39,956 nt of DNA from an uncultured Chitinophagaceae bacterium (GCA_903895845.1 CAITVK010000076.1:1-39956), one strand, 5' to 3'. Numbered from the stretch's first letter, positions 27,001-37,169 are shown. Numbers and translations: made by a program. The notes: generated from the sequence alone by a model not told the origin.

Positions 27001-30000
27001 CGTATTTCCAGAAACAACCAATGAACCAGTTGTGAAAGTTGCAGAGCGGGTATAGTTTCCAGCCACATTGATAGTGCCACTTGCTAGGGTAACATTACCA
27101 CTTCGTACCCCACTAATCGTCAGGTTATTATAGCTGTAAGCAGGAACAGTCTGAGTACCCATACCATTAAAGTTTATTGTACTACCAGTTGTTACAAAGC
27201 TGCTGGAAGTGTAGGAAGACGTGTTGGAATAGGTGTTTGCTACGCCAATTGTTCCACTACTGGCCAAAGCCACATTAACCGTTCTTGCACCCGAGATTGT
27301 AAGGTTGTAGTAGTTGAAAGCAGGAATCGTTTGTCCTGGTTGTGCCACACCACCACCCGAAGGAATGATAAATGAGATTGTACCTGCTGCTATACGGGTA
27401 AATAATCCCGGGTTGAATGTATTGGATACCGCAATGCTTGTAAATGTTGGCGGCTTTGTTGTATCGGTGCCAGTGAACCCAACGTTATAGAAGTTAAATG
27501 ATGGTAGTGCTTGGTTGTTTCCAGCAATATTTACAGTAGTTTTATTAAAGACTACACCACCCGTATTTGAACAAGTGATGGTGCCATTGAAAGTGAAAGT
27601 TCCTGTGCCTAAACCCGAACCTGCATCCATATTTCTTGATGCACCTGTACCTCCATCGATATCTATATTGTTGTAGGTACCTGGTTGTATAGTGTAATAT
27701 GCCGTTGCACTGTAGAATATGACAGAGCCTGTCCAAATCTTGTTAGCAGGGAAAGTACCAGTTGTCTTGATGGTTCCCAATCCTGCATTGCTAAAGCTAG
27801 CACCAGCCGTTAGGGTATTAGAACCCATATCCAGAAGACTTCCTGTATTTAGTGTAAGTAGTCCATTCACGATGATTGCGCCACTTGCAGTTTGAGAACC
27901 ACTAGTATTGCTTATGGCAAGTCCGGTAGTATAAGTACCCGCCATGACAGATTGCGCGCCTGCCGCGTTATTATAATTTACGGTAAATGCCCAGGTTCTA
28001 CCAGTTGGTACAGGCGTAGCTGAAGCATATTGGGTATTGAAGGTTCCTGTGCCAGAAGTGGTGAGTGATGCTCCACCCAACAACTGATTGGCTCCCATAT
28101 CTAAAACAGCACCAGAAGCAATAGTAACCAACGCAGACGTACCTACAGTTAAGTTATCAGAAGCAGAAACAACACCACCTGTATTAGTTACAGAAAGGCT
28201 ATCAAAGGTTTCCCCTCCTGCTCTGGTAATTAATTGATTACTTGTACCATTAAAGGTGACAGTAGTCGTTTTGATTGGCGTAAAAGTGCCATTGTCAGAC
28301 CAGTTGCCTGAAACATTGATATTGCTACTAGAATCTGTAAGTGTACCGCTCGCAATAGTCAAGTGATTAAAGTTACTTATACCTGTGCCAGCTACCTTGG
28401 CTGTGCCAGAGAAAATAGTAGTACCAGTCTGACCATTGAATATACCGTAGTTTACAAAGTTGCCATTAATAGACAAAGTATTAGTTAATAAGGAAACCGT
28501 ATTGCCCGCATTGATGGTAATGCCTGCAACTGTCTGAGAAGTTTCAATGGATAAGTTGTTAGAACCTGTTTTAGCTACCACAACACTATCAGTAGTTCCT
28601 GGCAGATGTGCAGGAATCCAGTTGGAAGTATTGCCCCAAGTGGTATCTACAGCACCAACCCATTTGTAAGATGCAGCACCAAAGTTCCAGTTGGTATTAT
28701 CCCCAAAGTTGTAGCTGTTAGTGGTACTGATGGCTGTTGTATTACTATTCAGATTATCCGTAACGGCAACATAACTAATGGTTCTCTTTCCGATGGGGTT
28801 GATGAGAGCCTGAGTACCTGCGGTGCTGGATAATAAATACAACACATTGCCAGAAGTGCCCGTTAAGACAAGAGAGTCATTGATGGTCTGTGTTGATCCT
28901 GCAGGAAGGTAAAGAGTATCTGAAGCCGACACAGACTTTGTTAGCTTATTAAAGGTATTGTTCCCTATGATTGACTGTTTAACACCATTCAATATTACCT
29001 TACCTGTACTTGCATTGAATGTTCCATTGTTAATAAAGTTACCCGCTATACTTAGGTTAGCAGCAGCATTTAAAGTAGAAGAGGCGGAAATGATGATACT
29101 ATTAAAGCTAGTAGCGCCAGAAATAGTTGTGTTTCCATTAAAGTTGATAGTGTCTCCTGTTACAGTAATGGTGCCTGTTCCTGAATTGGAGGTGTAGTTG
29201 CCAGAAACATTGATGGTACCTGCAGGGAGTATTCTACCACCCGTAGTTCCTCCCGATACATCTAAATTATTATACGTACCAACAATAACAGACTGTGTTC
29301 CGGTTGTACTATAATACTTTACAGTGCCACTGTAAGTAAGTCCTGAAGGTAAAGGGGCATTACTTACACTCTGCGTTTTGATGGTACCCGCATTGCCCGT
29401 TCCTGTTGCTAATGTAAAGGAGCCACTTAAGTCGAAAGTAGACATATCTAGCGTTGCGCCTGTACTGACTTGTAAGTTACCATTGAGTGATAAATGGTTG
29501 GTAGCAGTCACACTTGCAGTGGTATTAGATATTATTAAGCTGTTAAATGGAATGGAAGACGAACCATAAATTGTTTGCGCAGCAGTACCATTCATTGTGA
29601 TTACGGAACCTGAGTTTACCAATGAACCACTAGTAAAAGATAAGCCATTCAAGGAAAGATTACCACTCACACCAATCGTACTTCCCAGTGTTACACTGTT
29701 TGTTTTTGTTCCACTGATTGTAAGGTTGTTATAATTAAAGCTTGGGACAGTCTGTGCAATAGTTGTTCCATTGAAATTGATTGTTCCTAAACCACCAGCA
29801 GTAGTTATACTACCCGGCTTAAACACACCGGCTATATTAATAATCCCATTATATAACTGTGTTTGAAAGCCTCCGGTTAAATCGAGGTTATAGAAATTAC
29901 TGGCAGGAACTGTCTGGTTATTTCCCTGAAAGGCAACAGTAGATTGCAATGGTGTTGTTGTACCTGATGTAGGCGTAAAAGACCCCGTCAGCTTGATAGT

Positions 30001-33000
30001 GTCTGTCGGATTACTTATACCACAAAATACACGAGGTCCGTTGTTACCACCCGAAATGTCTAGGTTACTGTAAGTACCCGCTGAAACTGTTTGCGAACTG
30101 GTGTTATAGTAAACAACGGTCCCACCCCATGTTTGATTAGGAGGTAAAGCCCCTGTTGTATTTGTATTAGCTGTCTTTAGGGATCCTGTTCCTATAACGC
30201 TGGAAAGTGTACCTCCCATCTGATAGGTACCCATATCCAGTGTACTTCTATAAGCAAGATTCAATGTATCATTTACATTTACATTGCCATTAGCAGTGTT
30301 ACTGTTGTAGGTATTTGAAACCAGTAAACTTCCGTAGGTTCCACTTTGCACCGTTTGATTTCCATTGACATTGTTGTAGTTTACATGACCTGTCCATGTA
30401 GCACCACCAGGTAGTGAAGCAGCGGCAGTGGATTGTGTCCTAAGTGTACCTGTGCCTGTTGAAACCAACATTGTGCCTGTGAGAGAATAACTACTCATGT
30501 TAAGCGTATCTCCTGTCCCAAGATTCAGCGTATCAGAAACGGTTATATTACCACCTGCGGTAAACAAACCATTGCCAGTTGCATTAACAGACAAGCTTTT
30601 ATAATTACCGGGAACTACTGTTTGACCTCCTGTTCCATTATTATACTCAATCTTTACCCCCCATGTAGTGCTAGGTGTAATAGGAGTAGTGGAGATACTA
30701 GTTGTTTTGATGGTACCCTTTCCGGCTGTTGTACCATAACATACTAAATCACCACTTAACTGAAGTGTACTGTCAATACGTATGGATGCCCCGGATTGTA
30801 TGGTGATGGTGCTTGCAGAATCTGTCATTCCTCCTATATAAGGGAAATATAGGTTGTTAGAAACTGTTGGGGCTGTATCATCATTCAAAGAAGGATCGCC
30901 CACATTTTGTAGTGTAGTAATACCAATATTCGGAATTACAACAGAAGAAGAAGAAGTTGGTACCGTAAGTGTTGACCAATTATTGGCATTATTCCATAAA
31001 CTATCCTGAGCGCCCGTCCAGTAAATAGCTGTATCTGTAGGATTTAAACTGATGGTAGTCCTACCCGCTGAATTCAATGAAAAAGCAATGGTATTCGTAA
31101 CCCCTTTATTATAAACATATAACCTGCTCTTATCATTATTCCACGTAGTAATAGGTAATGAGTCTCCGTTGTTATAAGCAAATAGTAATACCTTAAACTG
31201 AGGATCCACACTATTGCTTTCTACCATTAATCTGTTTAATCCGGAGAGGGCATAAGCCCCAGCATCCGAATACCCAGGAACAGTATTGCTGATAGCCCCA
31301 TTGTTATTTAATACACGCACTAGTAATCTTCTGTTTCCAGAGGCTTCTTTCAATATGATATCATTCTGATAATTTGCATTGGTTAAGTTAACAGCTGTAC
31401 TTGCAATTGTAACATCCGTAGGCAATTGACAAAACCACTTATAGTTATTAGTACTACTATTCAATTGGTTATCATCTGCGATGATCACATACGGGTTAGT
31501 GGCTTGAATTAAAGAAACGGTACGGAACATCTTTTTATAAACACCATTAGGTGTAGCATTTTTTTGAGCATACCGCAAATAGGATGGCTGCGTAAAAGCC
31601 TGATCACTGTAAGAAAGCCTGTTGTAGTAAGAAGTATTGTCGAAGCTATAGTATGGAGAGTACCTGAAACTATTTGGACTAGCCGTTACTGCTGTTACAC
31701 TTGGTGGGGATAGGTTGGGATTATCACCTGTCCAGCCGCCAAACTGGCCATACCATTTGTAACTGTAAGGGATTGTAGCGTCACCTGCTATGGACAGCAT
31801 ATTGCTGCTGTCTTGAAAGTAAACGATTTTTCCGGGAACAGATAGATTTCCCCCATCGGCACTTGAAGCAGATGTATCCAATGTTGCACCATAATTATTA
31901 ACCAATATACCACTCGCCGAACCTACACCCGTTGCAGCTAGAGCATCAAATTGAGAGTTGGCATCACTACTTGGTCGTGGAAACCAGATACGACCTAAGG
32001 CACTTAACACTACTTCGTTCTTATTAGCATAAGTATGACCACCCATATCTTGCCTGTTGGCGAAGAAAACCGTGGTAGCGGTAGAATCGAAACCACTTCT
32101 TAAAGTAGCAAACCCTCCCAGAGAATCAAAATACATGGGGTTATTGTTGAATGCTGTCTTTGCTTCGGTAGGTAAGGAAGAAGTGAAATAATCGGATGCA
32201 AACAACAAGCCTGTTAAGCGGGTGTTGAAATAACTACCTGCACCAACACCACTTGCATAGTTATCATTAATAGCGGTATAGAAGTAATAGTTAGGACTGA
32301 GGGATGAATTGTAAGGATAATTTGCAACTGGTTTTTGCATGTAGTTCTTCCATACGTAATCAATCGCAGTATCATAGGGGAAGATCCACTTTAATCCTAT
32401 CACATCAGTAGCACCCTGCCTCCAGCCACCTGTAGATGGAGAAGTAAAATTAGGATACGCATAGTTATTGCTTTGCGTACCACCTAACAAATCCGTTCCC
32501 AAAAATGAATACCCGAATGGCTGTACAATAGCAGGCAAATATTTGGTTCCATAACTTCTTACGGATGGATGGCCAAGCATGCTGTACCCCCTTTTTGCAG
32601 CAGCATATAAATCGGGGATATCTAGTTGGTCTTTCCCTAATCCTTCATATACATTACCCGTTTTACTATATACACCATAAGTAAGAAAGTTCCATACACC
32701 CCTTAGATACAAGTTTACTGTAGTAGTATCTTCAGCAGTGTAACCGGGTTCTCCCTCAACTGCAAAGAAATAAGTTACACCCTGAGGGAAGGTCATCCAG
32801 TTGGATGTATTTGTATAAGAAGCTGCTTCCATACCATGAAAGTTGCTACTATCTGGCAACATCGCCATCAATGCCATTCTTACCGTGTCCTGTTGACCTG
32901 TTGTCATCTGGTCATATAAGAAATCATATACATAGTACATATTCGCTCCACCAAACTGCGATGCATTTGCGGCATTCAATGGAGTTGTCGTATTCGCCAA

Positions 33001-35550
33001 TGCCTCTTTCGCCCAAGTAGTGATAGCATTTGCCAATTTGTTGGCACGGGTTGAATAGTTGAGACCTGTTGCAGGGTCATTTTGATTTCTAAACAACCAA
33101 CACTCCATAGCTTCTTGTGCAAACATATAGGTCATTTTGCCGCCGTTACCATTCCACAATGTACTGTAGTTATAAGCACTGTTTGTACTGGTATCCCCTG
33201 CTGCCAGATAATTATAGTAAGGTTGAACATTCCATTCACCACCATTGGTAATATATTGATTACCTAGCGTGTCTTTATTGTAGTAGCCCGTATAACTGAA
33301 CGTTCCAGCAAATCTGCCAGCAGTAGTTCCATAACCTAAATTCAGCATGGTAGTAAACGCATGTATCCAATGGGCTGCTGATTTACCACTGTACGTATTT
33401 GCCAAGCGCCATCTGATGCTGGTAGAGTCACTTGGATTAATAAATACTCGTGGGTGTTGACCAACAGGTGCTGCATGTGAAATCATACGCAGTCCTGTCA
33501 TATCTTCTGTTGCCGGCGTAATGTCAGTTGCGGGACCAATACCATTTGGTGCCCATATCGTAGTTGGATCTAAGAAACTAAGATTATAAGTAAACCCTCC
33601 TTGCGCAGAATCTGCAACTAATACAGACTTTTGAGACGACCAGTTAGATGCACCTGAAATTCCTACAACGGTATCTATAAACTTATATTGATACGTGTAA
33701 GTATTGCCACTAGTAAGCAGTGAATCGTTGTAATAAGTATTTGTTTGATACCCACTGTTGGTACTGTTAGTTACATTCTGAAAATACACCTTAATAGGTA
33801 GTCCTGTTCCCGGCAAGGAGGCCGACATATAAGTTTTTCCTGTACCTGCATATTGTGGCAATGTACCCCACGCTGGAGTAAAGGTATTAGGTATGGCAAA
33901 GATGGAGTTAGAAAAGGGACTTTCTTTTCCTGGAGCATAGACTGCACTCACCGTGTAGGTATAGGTGTTTCCGTTTGTCAGATGGTAATGTGCATAATAG
34001 GAAGGAACCCCACTAACGCTATCAATTGCAGTTGTTGCCCCCCCATTTACACTTACATAAATTTTAGTATATGCAACAGGATAGGTGAGCGCAGATGAAT
34101 CTATAAACAAGTAGTCGTAGGTATTGCCTGCAAAAACAGAGGTGAGTGTAGGAGCCGGAGAAACACTAACGGTAGTAGAAGTAAAAGATGAAATCAAAGG
34201 TATGGTAGAAGTCAGGCTGCCTTTTGGCGCGTAAATTATGGTGTAATAACCATTAGACAAATCATTTCCATCTAACCGAAAGGACAATTGATTGGTGCCT
34301 GCGTTGATGGTATACGAATTAACTGCAACAATATAATTGTTTCCACTATTAAAATAGCCACTTGTTGGGTTATATAGAAGATAGTAACTGTTATTTGCTG
34401 TATCTGGTGCGGATAGTCCATAAGCACTAAAATCAAAATATACATTCACCAAACCACCGTAACCACTCGCATCTGTTTTATTCAGGAACCATGCTCTGTT
34501 CCAACGGCTAAATCCACCAGTACCTTGCGCAACTGTTCCGGTAAGTTTATTATCTGCCGCCATAATGTAACTACCAGCAGATCGTAAAAAGCCAGTAATA
34601 CCATTTACATTTATTAACCCTAATCCATTTGTAGAACTTGTGTAAGAAATACTGTCATTGCCCCCCTCTGTTCCAATACCTACAAGGTCATTAACAAAGG
34701 CAGTATTGGTTGGATAATAATAAGAAGACCCCACATAGGTCTGTAACGTATCTAACATGCCCCATTTGGCCGCCAGATAGGTTTCTACAATTCTTCTGCC
34801 CGACTTTTTAGTATCAAAACCAGCTAATACAGTTTCACTCACTCCCCAATGTACAGACGAGTAAAAACCAGTTCTGTTACCAATAGTGCCGCTTAAAGTT
34901 GTTGCTGCTGTAGATACGCCATTAGAGCTTAAAGACCCTGTTCCGTTATAGTAGTAATAAGAATAAGTACTACTTTTTGGTGTATAGTTCTCAGGGATAA
35001 GCCATTGCCCACGCAAATCGTTGTAAACACTATAATAATAACCGGTATTATTCCGCATAGCGGTTACTTCGTACTTAGAATCAACTGTTACATAACGCAA
35101 ACCTATTAATGGTGTGCCTTGCGTGCTGTTGGTTGAGTTAGAGAAAGTGCCATATCTAAAATCCGTTAAAGCAGATGGAGCATCCGGGTACACATGAACT
35201 ACCTGTGCAATGTTAAATCCATTTTGAGGTGCAACTAATGCATTAGTTGCAATATCGAGACCTTGAATTCCATTAAACTCTACAATGTTATTTCCATCTT
35301 GTGTAGATAAAACAGGTTGTTTAGAGGTGGTAGCCTGGGTAGCAGAAACATTATTCGATTTATCCTTCCATCCGGTTATTAATCCTGCGGACTTTGTGAA
35401 AGTGGAAGTGTCAGAAGCATCAAACCATAGGTTAATCTTGCTTTGAGCAAACCCACCAGGATAATATTGAGCATTTGTTGAGGAAACAGAAACGACGATA
35501 CAGAAAACAAAAACAAGCAATTGAATAAGACTCTTTTTCATAAATGGCAT
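24100..35550 (-). CDS. giant secreted heparinase II/III-like lyase with long beta-repeats and T9SS domain
   Basis: The frame has 3816 codons. Met4 (35541, MKKSLIQLLVFVFCIVVSVSSTNA) begins the signal peptide and may be the true start. Regions: a LamG/DUF8202-like segment at about 30-280 (INLWFDASD ... RRIVETYLAAKWGM); FN3-like modules at about 455-650; an alpha/alpha-toroid-like region at about 690-1130; and a beta domain with RSGF and GHTYANKNEVVLSALGRIWF (about 1145-1190), the heparinase II/III signature of polysaccharide lyases, to about 1500. From about 1510 to 3070 come roughly 20 beta-repeats with NLTISG and GNNQTVPxxNFYNL-type words, broken by W(T/V)GAxDxxWxNxxNW motifs at about 1510 and 2295. 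The last roughly 690 residues match the 1537-residue neighbour, ending in a T9SS tail (VYPNPVQ ... GVYLLEL ... KFLKESN). Probably a surface polysaccharide-cleaving protein; substrate unknown. Confidence 0.9.
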   Translation of the reverse strand: MPFMKKSLIQLLVFVFCIVVSVSSTNAQYYPGGFAQSKINLWFDASDTSTFTKSAGLITGWKDKSNNVSATQATTSKQPVLSTQDGNNIVEFNGIQGLDIATNALVAPQNGFNIAQVVHVYPDAPSALTDFRYGTFSNSTNSTQGTPLIGLRYVTVDSKYEVTAMRNNTGYYYSVYNDLRGQWLIPENYTPKSSTYSYYYYNGTGSLSSNGVSTAATTLSGTIGNRTGFYSSVHWGVSETVLAGFDTKKSGRRIVETYLAAKWGMLDTLQTYVGSSYYYPTNTAFVNDLVGIGTEGGNDSISYTSSTNGLGLINVNGITGFLRSAGSYIMAADNKLTGTVAQGTGGFSRWNRAWFLNKTDASGYGGLVNVYFDFSAYGLSAPDTANNSYYLLYNPTSGYFNSGNNYIVAVNSYTINAGTNQLSFRLDGNDLSNGYYTIIYAPKGSLTSTIPLISSFTSTTVSVSPAPTLTSVFAGNTYDYLFIDSSALTYPVAYTKIYVSVNGGATTAIDSVSGVPSYYAHYHLTNGNTYTYTVSAVYAPGKESPFSNSIFAIPNTFTPAWGTLPQYAGTGKTYMSASLPGTGLPIKVYFQNVTNSTNSGYQTNTYYNDSLLTSGNTYTYQYKFIDTVVGISGASNWSSQKSVLVADSAQGGFTYNLSFLDPTTIWAPNGIGPATDITPATEDMTGLRMISHAAPVGQHPRVFINPSDSTSIRWRLANTYSGKSAAHWIHAFTTMLNLGYGTTAGRFAGTFSYTGYYNKDTLGNQYITNGGEWNVQPYYNYLAAGDTSTNSAYNYSTLWNGNGGKMTYMFAQEAMECWLFRNQNDPATGLNYSTRANKLANAITTWAKEALANTTTPLNAANASQFGGANMYYVYDFLYDQMTTGQQDTVRMALMAMLPDSSNFHGMEAASYTNTSNWMTFPQGVTYFFAVEGEPGYTAEDTTTVNLYLRGVWNFLTYGVYSKTGNVYEGLGKDQLDIPDLYAAAKRGYSMLGHPSVRSYGTKYLPAIVQPFGYSFLGTDLLGGTQSNNYAYPNFTSPSTGGWRQGATDVIGLKWIFPYDTAIDYVWKNYMQKPVANYPYNSSLSPNYYFYTAINDNYASGVGAGSYFNTRLTGLLFASDYFTSSLPTEAKTAFNNNPMYFDSLGGFATLRSGFDSTATTVFFANRQDMGGHTYANKNEVVLSALGRIWFPRPSSDANSQFDALAATGVGSASGILVNNYGATLDTSASSADGGNLSVPGKIVYFQDSSNMLSIAGDATIPYSYKWYGQFGGWTGDNPNLSPPSVTAVTASPNSFRYSPYYSFDNTSYYNRLSYSDQAFTQPSYLRYAQKNATPNGVYKKMFRTVSLIQATNPYVIIADDNQLNSSTNNYKWFCQLPTDVTIASTAVNLTNANYQNDIILKEASGNRRLLVRVLNNNGAISNTVPGYSDAGAYALSGLNRLMVESNSVDPQFKVLLFAYNNGDSLPITTWNNDKSRLYVYNKGVTNTIAFSLNSAGRTTISLNPTDTAIYWTGAQDSLWNNANNWSTLTVPTSSSSVVIPNIGITTLQNVGDPSLNDDTAPTVSNNLYFPYIGGMTDSASTITIQSGASIRIDSTLQLSGDLVCYGTTAGKGTIKTTSISTTPITPSTTWGVKIEYNNGTGGQTVVPGNYKSLSVNATGNGLFTAGGNITVSDTLNLGTGDTLNMSSYSLTGTMLVSTGTGTLRTQSTAAASLPGGATWTGHVNYNNVNGNQTVQSGTYGSLLVSNTYNSNTANGNVNVNDTLNLAYRSTLDMGTYQMGGTLSSVIGTGSLKTANTNTTGALPPNQTWGGTVVYYNTSSQTVSAGTYSNLDISGGNNGPRVFCGISNPTDTIKLTGSFTPTSGTTTPLQSTVAFQGNNQTVPASNFYNLDLTGGFQTQLYNGIINIAGVFKPGSITTAGGLGTINFNGTTIAQTVPSFNYNNLTISGTKTNSVTLGSTIGVSGNLSLNGLSFTSGSLVNSGSVITMNGTAAQTIYGSSSIPFNSLIISNTTASVTATNHLSLNGNLQVSTGATLDMSTFDLSGSFTLATGTGNAGTIKTQSVSNAPLPSGLTYSGTVKYYSTTGTQSVIVGTYNNLDVSGGTTGGRILPAGTINVSGNYTSNSGTGTITVTGDTINFNGNTTISGATSFNSIIISASSTLNAAANLSIAGNFINNGTFNASTGKVILNGVKQSIIGNNTFNKLTKSVSASDTLYLPAGSTQTINDSLVLTGTSGNVLYLLSSTAGTQALINPIGKRTISYVAVTDNLNSNTTAISTTNSYNFGDNTNWNFGAASYKWVGAVDTTWGNTSNWIPAHLPGTTDSVVVAKTGSNNLSIETSQTVAGITINAGNTVSLLTNTLSINGNFVNYGIFNGQTGTTIFSGTAKVAGTGISNFNHLTIASGTLTDSSSNINVSGNWSDNGTFTPIKTTTVTFNGTSNQLITRAGGETFDSLSVTNTGGVVSASDNLTVGTSALVTIASGAVLDMGANQLLGGASLTTSGTGTFNTQYASATPVPTGRTWAFTVNYNNAAGAQSVMAGTYTTGLAISNTSGSQTASGAIIVNGLLTLNTGSLLDMGSNTLTAGASFSNAGLGTIKTTGTFPANKIWTGSVIFYSATAYYTIQPGTYNNIDIDGGTGASRNMDAGSGLGTGTFTFNGTITCSNTGGVVFNKTTVNIAGNNQALPSFNFYNVGFTGTDTTKPPTFTSIAVSNTFNPGLFTRIAAGTISFIIPSGGGVAQPGQTIPAFNYYNLTISGARTVNVALASSGTIGVANTYSNTSSYTSSSFVTTGSTINFNGMGTQTVPAYSYNNLTISGVRSGNVTLASGTINVAGNYTRSATFTTGSLVVSGNTIVFNGTGNQTISAATTETFNNLTINNTSSGSNTIALSTSNFTVSGTLTLTSGYLSLGNSNLTVATMPSGSSTSYIVTAGTGLLIKNSVSTTSITFPVGTATSYAPISIANTIGTSNLSVAVTSPITLTVNTPSQIVNLQWSVLSSAATTASITYQFNNTDGAASFSPTTSCDLGISAAGYSVYTVGTPSGSNPYTLNKTGIGLGSGITNLFVVGNTGAIGCVTGSYTGLNGGDANSATNWCGGLPTSATNVIISNTTPKLSANLSVNNLSLTGGINLNGFGLTINGTITGSGSITGSPASSLSLTGSAAGTVYFDATKADTTNALYNMTINTSGTVTLGNALFIKGTVTPTGGTLNTGGNLTLLSDSNGTARIDQVLGTISGNVTVQRYITAKSARKYSYIGSPVAQSIRSSWQQQIYVSGYGTGGVPCGTTSGDGGSTDKYNNNGFDATQNNAPTIYNYVATPVNGSRYVGIANTEQTTLSPGTGYVVNIRGNRNSATVSCANQLETGAPTPPEAVTLSATGTITKGDVTVALNDPAVHKYTLLANPYPSQLSYTAFQATNANINNKMWTYSPFGNGNYSTYSAGVIANGATGYDDAHGDFIAIGQAFFVQANTAGSVTFHEAHKASGTIPNTQYFGVANNKLLRVGLKTTANNALDEVVIRFNSNGSKGYLADWDAESLNTSSQVLSVAKPGKTLAIATLPDNLATDTIQLGLTSSTTGAFRLTFSDYAGINSAATITLVDKFLGINQDVKATPVYDFNVSSDTASKGKNRFALLFGDIVPLPVDFTNISAVQNTQGAAIKWRIANEANIVGYEVERSTNGAVFSTITTEKATGINNYSVEDASLPVNATTLYYRIKAIGTDGAVKYSSIASLSTHNSSLITINVYPNPVQRTLNITLSNAATGNYDVRIVTVAGKEVYGKAGVTVTDGKLSLDASNLASGVYLLELTDKQGNKHQEKFLKESN

Positions 35551-36136
35551 ACTAGTGTAAAATACGCTTACAAAATAATGCGTTCTCTTTTAGATAAACT
35601 TTACTGTATGTTGCAAAAGATGGTTTTCAAACAGATATTTTTCAGTTGCATGTATTAAGTTAATAGTAGCACCTAAAACGTTTTCGAATAAGATATACTA
35701 TTACAAGCTGTTCAAGATTGAGTGTTCTGAACAGATAATTGAATATCTAAATTCATACAACTAAATCAATCTGTATTATTCTTTTTTCTTTACTAGAGGA
35801 TGTCTAGACAATCGTGATATCTATTTAGGAGAATTGGAAAGCTTTGTATAGTATGAACTTACACCACTTTTGAAGTTAATAGAAAGTATTCGTATTAATT
35901 TATAGCATTAGTCAATCGTAATGTCTATTTAAAGCTACTTGGTGGCTAAAAGAAAAAATAGTTAGGGAATGGATAGAAAAGTAGAAGTTACATGGATAGG
36001 TCAAATTACTTAATTCACTAGAAAATTAAAAGTTTAAACAAACTCAATGTGTATGTATGCTCTAGTATGCGATAATCCGAATGATTAAGGACAATCCCCT
36101 TCCCTTAATCATTTCAATATTTGACAATGAATATGC
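35551..36136. other. AT-rich intergenic region without a supportable gene
   Basis: This is the first part of an 878-bp gap between the giant lyase gene and the 5'-nucleotidase pair. It is uniformly AT-rich. Reading both strands shows only frames shorter than about 20 codons, no strong hairpin and no cluster of DnaA boxes. The promoter of the giant gene should lie in its first 150 bp, but no full TAnnTTTG match was seen (nearest TTATTTTG on the minus strand at about 35571-35578). Confidence 0.5.
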
Positions 36137-36280
36137 TTAGTTTTGAGTTGTCTTTCCAATCGAGGATACTAATGTCAAAAGGAACTTATAAACATTTGTT
36201 TCGAAGTAGATTAAAATAATCACTAATAAGAAAAGCCCTGTTGTTAAACATAAAATTAGTCCGATTTTTACTCGTTTCAT
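36137..36280 (-). CDS. possible 47-residue single-helix membrane protein
   Basis: On the minus strand an ATG at 36280 opens 47 codons ending TAA at 36137. The start is basic (MKRVKIG), a hydrophobic helix LILCLTTGLFLLVIILIYF follows (about 8-26), and a short polar tail contains ETNVYKFLLTLV and ends GKTTQN. The positive-inside pattern, long helix and clean end look like a real small membrane protein, and it is the only coding candidate in an 878-bp gap. No Shine-Dalgarno or exact promoter box was found and no family recognised, so chance remains possible. Confidence 0.35.
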   Translation of the reverse strand: MKRVKIGLILCLTTGLFLLVIILIYFETNVYKFLLTLVSSIGKTTQN

Positions 36281-36428
36281 ATTGCTCAGGTACATACAAA
36301 ATGGTTACATTCTTAAAATCTATCACTTAAATAAATATACCATTAAAATCGTAAGCATGTAATTAAATCGAACTAACGCTAAAATAATCATAATTTCAGC
36401 TATCTTCACCACCTAACCGTACAACTAA

Positions 36429-37169
36429 ATGCGCATATTACTCTTAATCATTCTTTCTTGCATTTTTTTCCTCCCACAAAATACAAGTGCTCAAAAGATA
36501 ACTGTCACATATAGTGGCTATCCTATCGACCCAAATATCAGAAAAGACTCCTCAATGCTTAGCTTCCTTTCTAGCTACCGAGACAGCGTTATTAAATCTA
36601 TGGGAGCAGTCATTGGATTCTCTACAACAGGTCTCAGCAAGCATCAACCAGAAAGCGGTTTGGGCAACTTTATGACCGATGCCTTGAAAACAATTGGCGA
36701 GCAAGTATTCGGGCAACATATAGATGCAGCATTTGTAAACTATGGAGGCGTGCGGTCTTACCTACCCAAGGGAAATATTACAGTAGGAAATATCTTCGAA
36801 CTGATGCCTTTTGACAACGTACTGGTACTACAAAAAGTTAAAGGTGATTCATTGCTTTCCTTTCTCAACCATATTGCGGATAAAAATGGGTGGCCTGTTA
36901 GTGGCATCACCCTTGCAATTAAAGAAAAAAAGGCTGCAAATATTTTAATTGGAGGTAAACCACTCTCTACAGACAGCGTCTATACCATTGCAAACTCCGA
37001 CTATATTGCAAACGGTGGCGACGATACCAACATGCTAAAAGTTTTTCCACAAGAGAAGAAAGGTTACCTAATAAGAGATGCGCTGATAACTTACGTAAAG
37101 TTGCTGACGGAAGAAGGAAAACCCATTGACGCTAAAATTGAAAAAAGAATTGTCTATGCCGATCAATAG
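36429..37169 (+). CDS. 5'-nucleotidase C-terminal-domain protein, exported
   Basis: The protein has 246 residues with a signal peptide (MRILLLIILSCIFFLPQNTSA). The rest is the substrate-binding domain of UshA-type 5'-nucleotidases (PF02872): ESGLGNFMTDALK (about 76-88), DAAFVNYGGVRS, GNITVGNIFELMPFDNVLV, then YTIANSDYIANGGDDTNML near 190. In ordinary enzymes this domain follows a metallophosphatase domain in the same chain; here it is encoded alone and the catalytic domain is the next gene, overlapping by 14 bp. The two proteins presumably assemble in the periplasm to hydrolyse nucleotides or sugar nucleotides (inference). Such split pairs are known in Bacteroidota. Confidence 0.9.
   Translation: MRILLLIILSCIFFLPQNTSAQKITVTYSGYPIDPNIRKDSSMLSFLSSYRDSVIKSMGAVIGFSTTGLSKHQPESGLGNFMTDALKTIGEQVFGQHIDAAFVNYGGVRSYLPKGNITVGNIFELMPFDNVLVLQKVKGDSLLSFLNHIADKNGWPVSGITLAIKEKKAANILIGGKPLSTDSVYTIANSDYIANGGDDTNMLKVFPQEKKGYLIRDALITYVKLLTEEGKPIDAKIEKRIVYADQ

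Noticed and set aside
35551-36428. Origin or regulatory RNA in the 878-bp gap
   Set aside because: No DnaA-box cluster, no strong conserved-looking hairpin; only a possible small gene.
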